Shown here in pieces: positions 6,582 to 8,901 of a stretch of 8,901 bases of DNA (its first letter is position 1; the number at the start of each line of letters is the position of its first letter). A program made the translations under genes and the position numbers. The notes beneath the pieces were generated by a model. The model was not told the origin of the DNA. It did no database searches and worked only from the letters and a program-made list of their open reading frames with translations. Source of the stretch: JBCDBH01 sp039184055 (GTDB lineage Bacteria; Acidobacteriota; Thermoanaerobaculia; Multivoradales; J023); assembly GCA_039184055.1 (NCBI GenBank), contig JBCDBH010000250.1:1-8901 (forward strand), given 5' to 3'.

Positions 6582-8375
6582 ATGAAGCCCCGTTCTCACC
6601 TTCGCACGTCTGTTTCGCTTTTTCTCGCTATCTTTCTACTGATTGGACCCACGACCATCGCCTACGCCGAAGAAGAATCGTCCGAGAAGGACTCAGCCGA
6701 GGTGGACTCGGGCAAATACGACGACGATTTCTGGGCCGGTATGGTTTTCACCGGATTCAGCATGGTGGGTGGCCTCTTGGCCAGCTCCGTCGTCGCGACA
6801 CCGGCCGGCCTGCTCCTCGGTGGCGTCGAAATCATCTCGGCGGTCCTCTGTGAAGAATTCGGCTGCGAAGAGGGGATCGCGCCACCCCCACCCGATTCCA
6901 CCAAGCCCTCACGCCAAGGCCGTAAGTTCAAGGAGATCTTCCTCGCCGACGAGGTCGACCTGATGCAGCTCGAGGCGCTCGAGACCGAAAACCTCTCACC
7001 CGAGCTCAAAGAGGGATTCGCCATTCTCGAGGACCTGATCCAAGACAAGCGTGCCTTGACCGTCACCGTCGAGCGCTATCAGCGAGCCCGCGAGAAGCCG
7101 AGAAAGACGTGCACCTACGGCGGAGTCAAGATCCCGTGCCACGAGATGCAGCTTCTTCACGGCCGATGGCTGGTCGATCGTCTCGATAGCAATCTGCGCG
7201 CGCTCGCCGTGCCCCTGCAAAGCCTCGCTCGCTCCGAGGCGGTCCAGCGTGTCTCCGTGACGCGGGACGGGATTGCGAACTACCTCGCCAACTTCCACGC
7301 CGAGGGCCCACCACCCTTCGAGGAAGACCTACTCCAGGCGATCGATGCGACGAAGCACGAACGCGAGCTCCTGGCGCGCGCCCACGACCTAGAGGTCGGA
7401 GCGGAGACATGGGAAGTGCCCGCCTCGGAGTTCCTCGTCGACAGCGCGACACGGTTGCAAGAAGGTCGCCTTCTCCGCTTCGGCACGTCGCTGCCCGCGG
7501 AGTTTCTCAGCAGCCGCGGCAACGCGAAGGGCCCCGATTGGCATATCGGCACCTTCGAGAATGAGACAACGGTCCAACGACGCGTCGTCGCCAAGAACAT
7601 CTCGTGCCCTGGAAAGCACACCTTCGAAGTGGATGTCGACGCGACCCCCTGGATGGAAGTCGAGATCGGCCGGACACTCGAGGATATTCCCGTCGGTGGT
7701 TCCAAGGAGGCTCGTCTCGAGGTCGATGTTGCCAGCCTCCCCCCAGGCGAGCACTACGGTCTCATGATGATCGGCTGCACCACGTGTCCACCGCCGCCCG
7801 AGTGTACGCAGAGCGGTCGACGACTGCTGGTCCGGGTGATCAAGAAGGGCACCGTGGTGAAGGAAGACTCCTCCACACCGACAAACGCCGCGCTCGACGA
7901 ACCCCCTTCCCCGCAACGACCGTATCCGGAGCTGCGGTTCGTCTCCGCGGCGGAATACCGCCAAACGGTCAAGAACTTCAAAGACGCGTTCGCCGAAGCC
8001 GAAAAGGCACGAGTCTCTCTAGAAGCCATCAGGCCACCGATCGAAACGCCTCCCGATCCGATCGATTGCTGGTTTCATCCCTGGCATCCGGGCTGCGACA
8101 TCTTATGGAATCCGCCGATCGAGGCCATGCCCATCTGGCGAGATGCGGTCACCGAGACCCTACCCTCCTTGTGCGACTCCGGCTCGGGAACACCCCAAGC
8201 CATCCCTGTCGTGGCTGGCGCGGCGGTAGCCTGGCTCGTGGGCAAAGCTCTCGACTACACCTGGGACGTAGGCGTCTGTCTCGTCAAAGCCGATGGTCCG
8301 GACGGCCGTGGTCTCGAAGGACCCGATGGCATGAAGAAATTCGGCAGGTGCTTCGTCGAGCCCGAAGAGAAATAG
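6582..8375 (+). CDS. Large secreted protein of unknown function with Ig-like, Cys-containing domain
   Basis: 597 residues from ATG 6582; GAGGAG at 6568-6573 is eight bases upstream. The frame is open back to 5802, but that part is antisense to the kinase and lacks a signal. The true N-terminus is a Sec signal peptide (core 11-27, probable cleavage after A-Y-A, residue 29). A short acidic stretch (30-48) precedes a hydrophobic Gly/Ala-rich segment (52-89) able to insert in a membrane. C90, C95 and a PPPP motif follow. Residues 112-305 are charged and helical, with C177 and C186. Residues ~317-420 look like an Ig-like beta-sandwich of the BACON/HYDIN sort (PVGGSKEARLEVDVASLPPG at ~370-389) with C342, C399, C402, C408 poised for disulphides. 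The C-terminus has C496, C505, C531, C566 and C590, a W-P-H-rich stretch (492-520) and another hydrophobic segment (541-553). No enzyme motif is visible and I cannot name the family. It diverges from the kinase across 186 bp. Confidence 0.85.
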   Translation: MKPRSHLRTSVSLFLAIFLLIGPTTIAYAEEESSEKDSAEVDSGKYDDDFWAGMVFTGFSMVGGLLASSVVATPAGLLLGGVEIISAVLCEEFGCEEGIAPPPPDSTKPSRQGRKFKEIFLADEVDLMQLEALETENLSPELKEGFAILEDLIQDKRALTVTVERYQRAREKPRKTCTYGGVKIPCHEMQLLHGRWLVDRLDSNLRALAVPLQSLARSEAVQRVSVTRDGIANYLANFHAEGPPPFEEDLLQAIDATKHERELLARAHDLEVGAETWEVPASEFLVDSATRLQEGRLLRFGTSLPAEFLSSRGNAKGPDWHIGTFENETTVQRRVVAKNISCPGKHTFEVDVDATPWMEVEIGRTLEDIPVGGSKEARLEVDVASLPPGEHYGLMMIGCTTCPPPPECTQSGRRLLVRVIKKGTVVKEDSSTPTNAALDEPPSPQRPYPELRFVSAAEYRQTVKNFKDAFAEAEKARVSLEAIRPPIETPPDPIDCWFHPWHPGCDILWNPPIEAMPIWRDAVTETLPSLCDSGSGTPQAIPVVAGAAVAWLVGKALDYTWDVGVCLVKADGPDGRGLEGPDGMKKFGRCFVEPEEK

Positions 8376-8387
8376 AGCTGCCGGTCT

Positions 8388-8419
8388 GAGGCTCTAGGCC
8401 CCGTCGAGGGGCCTTCCTC
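8388..8419 (+). terminator. Candidate terminator downstream of the secreted-protein gene
   Basis: A seven-pair stem joins 8396-8402 (AGGCCCC) to 8408-8414 (GGGGCCT) over a five-base loop. Across an asymmetric internal loop it extends by four pairs (8388-8391 with 8416-8419). It starts 13 bases after the stop at 8375. There is no T-run behind it, so it may be a weak or Rho-aided terminator. Confidence 0.45.
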
Positions 8420-8614
8420 GAACCACCCGCCTTGCAGGTGAAACACCAGCTGATGTTCAGCAATGCCATGTAAAACAAACTTCAAAGACTCGAGATGCAA
8501 TGCCCTGCTCAGGTCGGCGGCTACCAAACCCCGGTGACGTCCAGACGACCTTCTACGGGTCTCAGTTTGCGGCCTCACGTGGCCTTAAAGCGATGTCCAC
8601 CAAACTGCGATAGC
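8420..8614. other. Intergenic stretch with no supported gene
   Basis: No coding frame here has a start, ribosome site or recognisable product. Small hairpins are visible: 8437-8440 with 8444-8447, and 8449-8453 with 8457-8461. GGCCT(CACG)TGGCC at 8571-8584, with a CACGTG core, lies 31 bases before the antitoxin start and could be an operator for autoregulation, which is usual in toxin-antitoxin operons; this is only positional inference. No convincing -35/-10 pair was seen. Confidence 0.35.
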
Positions 8615-8842
8615 ATGAATTTCATGGGAACGATCATCGATCTAACAGCTCTCACCCGAGTCGAAAAGCTCCGTCTTCTCGAGGAAGTCTGGTCAGATCG
8701 TACCCGCAGATCCGATGATCTCACTTCGCCAGCCTGGCATCGCGACGTGCTCGCCGAGCGTACAAAACGTATGCAAACCGGCGAAGCCGATTTCCGTGAT
8801 CTACACGAGGTAAAAGCCAGGCTCCGCGAGTCCCTTCGGTGA
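8615..8842 (+). CDS. Antitoxin, addiction-module component (Unstab_antitox/TIGR02574-like)
   Basis: 75 residues from ATG 8615, or 72 from ATG 8624; neither has a clear ribosome site. The frame is open further upstream to 8495, but that part has no family similarity. The pattern fits the short helical antitoxins of the 'putative addiction module component' family: an N-terminal L-T-x-x-E-K-L-x-L-L-E-E-V-W helix (about residues 13-26), a central P-A-W-H-x-D-V-L-A-E-R segment (about 39-49), a G-E motif, and a C-terminal E-V-K-A-R-L-R-E-S-L-R. Such proteins bind and neutralise a RelE/ParE-type toxin encoded directly downstream and usually repress their own promoter. A next frame begins at GTG 8839 and overlaps this stop by four bases, the usual translational coupling. 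The whole pair is probably a chromosomal type II module acquired independently of the genes to the left. Confidence 0.75.
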   Translation: MNFMGTIIDLTALTRVEKLRLLEEVWSDRTRRSDDLTSPAWHRDVLAERTKRMQTGEADFRDLHEVKARLRESLR

Positions 8843-8901
8843 AGATCCGCACCGAGCGCTTTCGAAACGATTTCCTTATGCGATCTACTATCGAATCGAA
8901 A
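8839..8901 (+). CDS. Probable toxin partner of the antitoxin, first 21 codons only
   Basis: GTG 8839 overlaps the antitoxin stop (GTGA) and opens a frame that runs off the window edge in phase. The visible residues begin V-K-I-R-T-E-R-F-R-N-D-F. A short basic strand of this kind starts many RelE/ParE-superfamily toxins, but 21 residues are too few to assign a family. The position right after a TIGR02574-like antitoxin is the main support. An internal ATG at 8878 is a less likely start. Confidence 0.45.
   Translation, partial: MKIRTERFRNDFLMRSTIESK

Noticed and set aside
6396..6599. 68-codon upstream extension of the kinase frame
   Set aside because: Cys/Arg-rich without family resemblance, and it would run over the start of the divergent gene at 6582.
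8380..8450. tRNA- or tmRNA-like signal (GGTTCGAGG on the minus strand near a hairpin)
   Set aside because: No acceptor stem, anticodon arm or CCA can be folded around it.
8255..8578. Minus-strand frame of 107 codons over the intergenic stretch
   Set aside because: Half of it is antisense to the 6582 gene; no ribosome site or recognisable product. The remaining part might be a gene relic, but nothing supports that.

Overview
The window is GC-rich chromosomal DNA of a Gram-negative-type bacterium, most likely an acidobacterium (Thermoanaerobaculia or Holophagae-like), less likely a planctomycete. The inference rests on family content: an ECF sigma factor of the TIGR02999 type, a membrane Ser/Thr kinase with a 42-residue TPR array, and a secreted FG-GAP plus ASPIC/UnbV (CRTAC1-type) protein. 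These families are strongly expanded together in those phyla. There is no rRNA, tRNA, IS element, prophage or CRISPR array in the window.

Layout. (1) 3-341 and 410-1186, plus strand: two tandem paralogues of an unrecognised secreted protein family; the first lacks its 5' end because the window starts inside it. (2) 1187-1223: a strong hairpin between convergent genes, probably a shared terminator. (3) 1247-3337, minus: secreted CRTAC1-type protein with seven Ca-binding FG-GAP loops and a C-terminal ASPIC/UnbV domain. (4) 3415-3987, plus: ECF sigma factor, divergent from (3) across 77 bp. (5) 3984-6395, minus: transmembrane Ser/Thr kinase with a TPR array, convergent with the sigma gene; the two stop codons overlap. 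(6) 6582-8375, plus: a large secreted Cys-containing protein of unknown function, divergent from the kinase across 186 bp. (7) 8388-8419: candidate terminator, then about 200 bp with no supported gene. (8) 8615-8842 and 8839 to the edge: a Unstab_antitox-type antitoxin with the first codons of an overlapping partner gene, probably a toxin.

How the genes may work together. The sigma factor lacks the acidic patch in region 2.2 (the usual D-A-E-D) with which ECF sigmas bind RNA polymerase beta-prime; it has Ser-Thr-Thr-Gly there. In the ECF43 group (EcfP/PknT of Vibrio parahaemolyticus) a threonine in this place is phosphorylated by a Ser/Thr kinase to make the sigma active. The only kinase in the window lies tail-to-tail with the sigma gene, so a phosphorylation-switched sigma factor is the most attractive reading of the central 5 kb. 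Its flanks are genes for secreted proteins whose promoters face the sigma and kinase promoters, which makes them the first candidate targets. This regulatory link is inference from gene order and motifs; no matching promoter motif was found.
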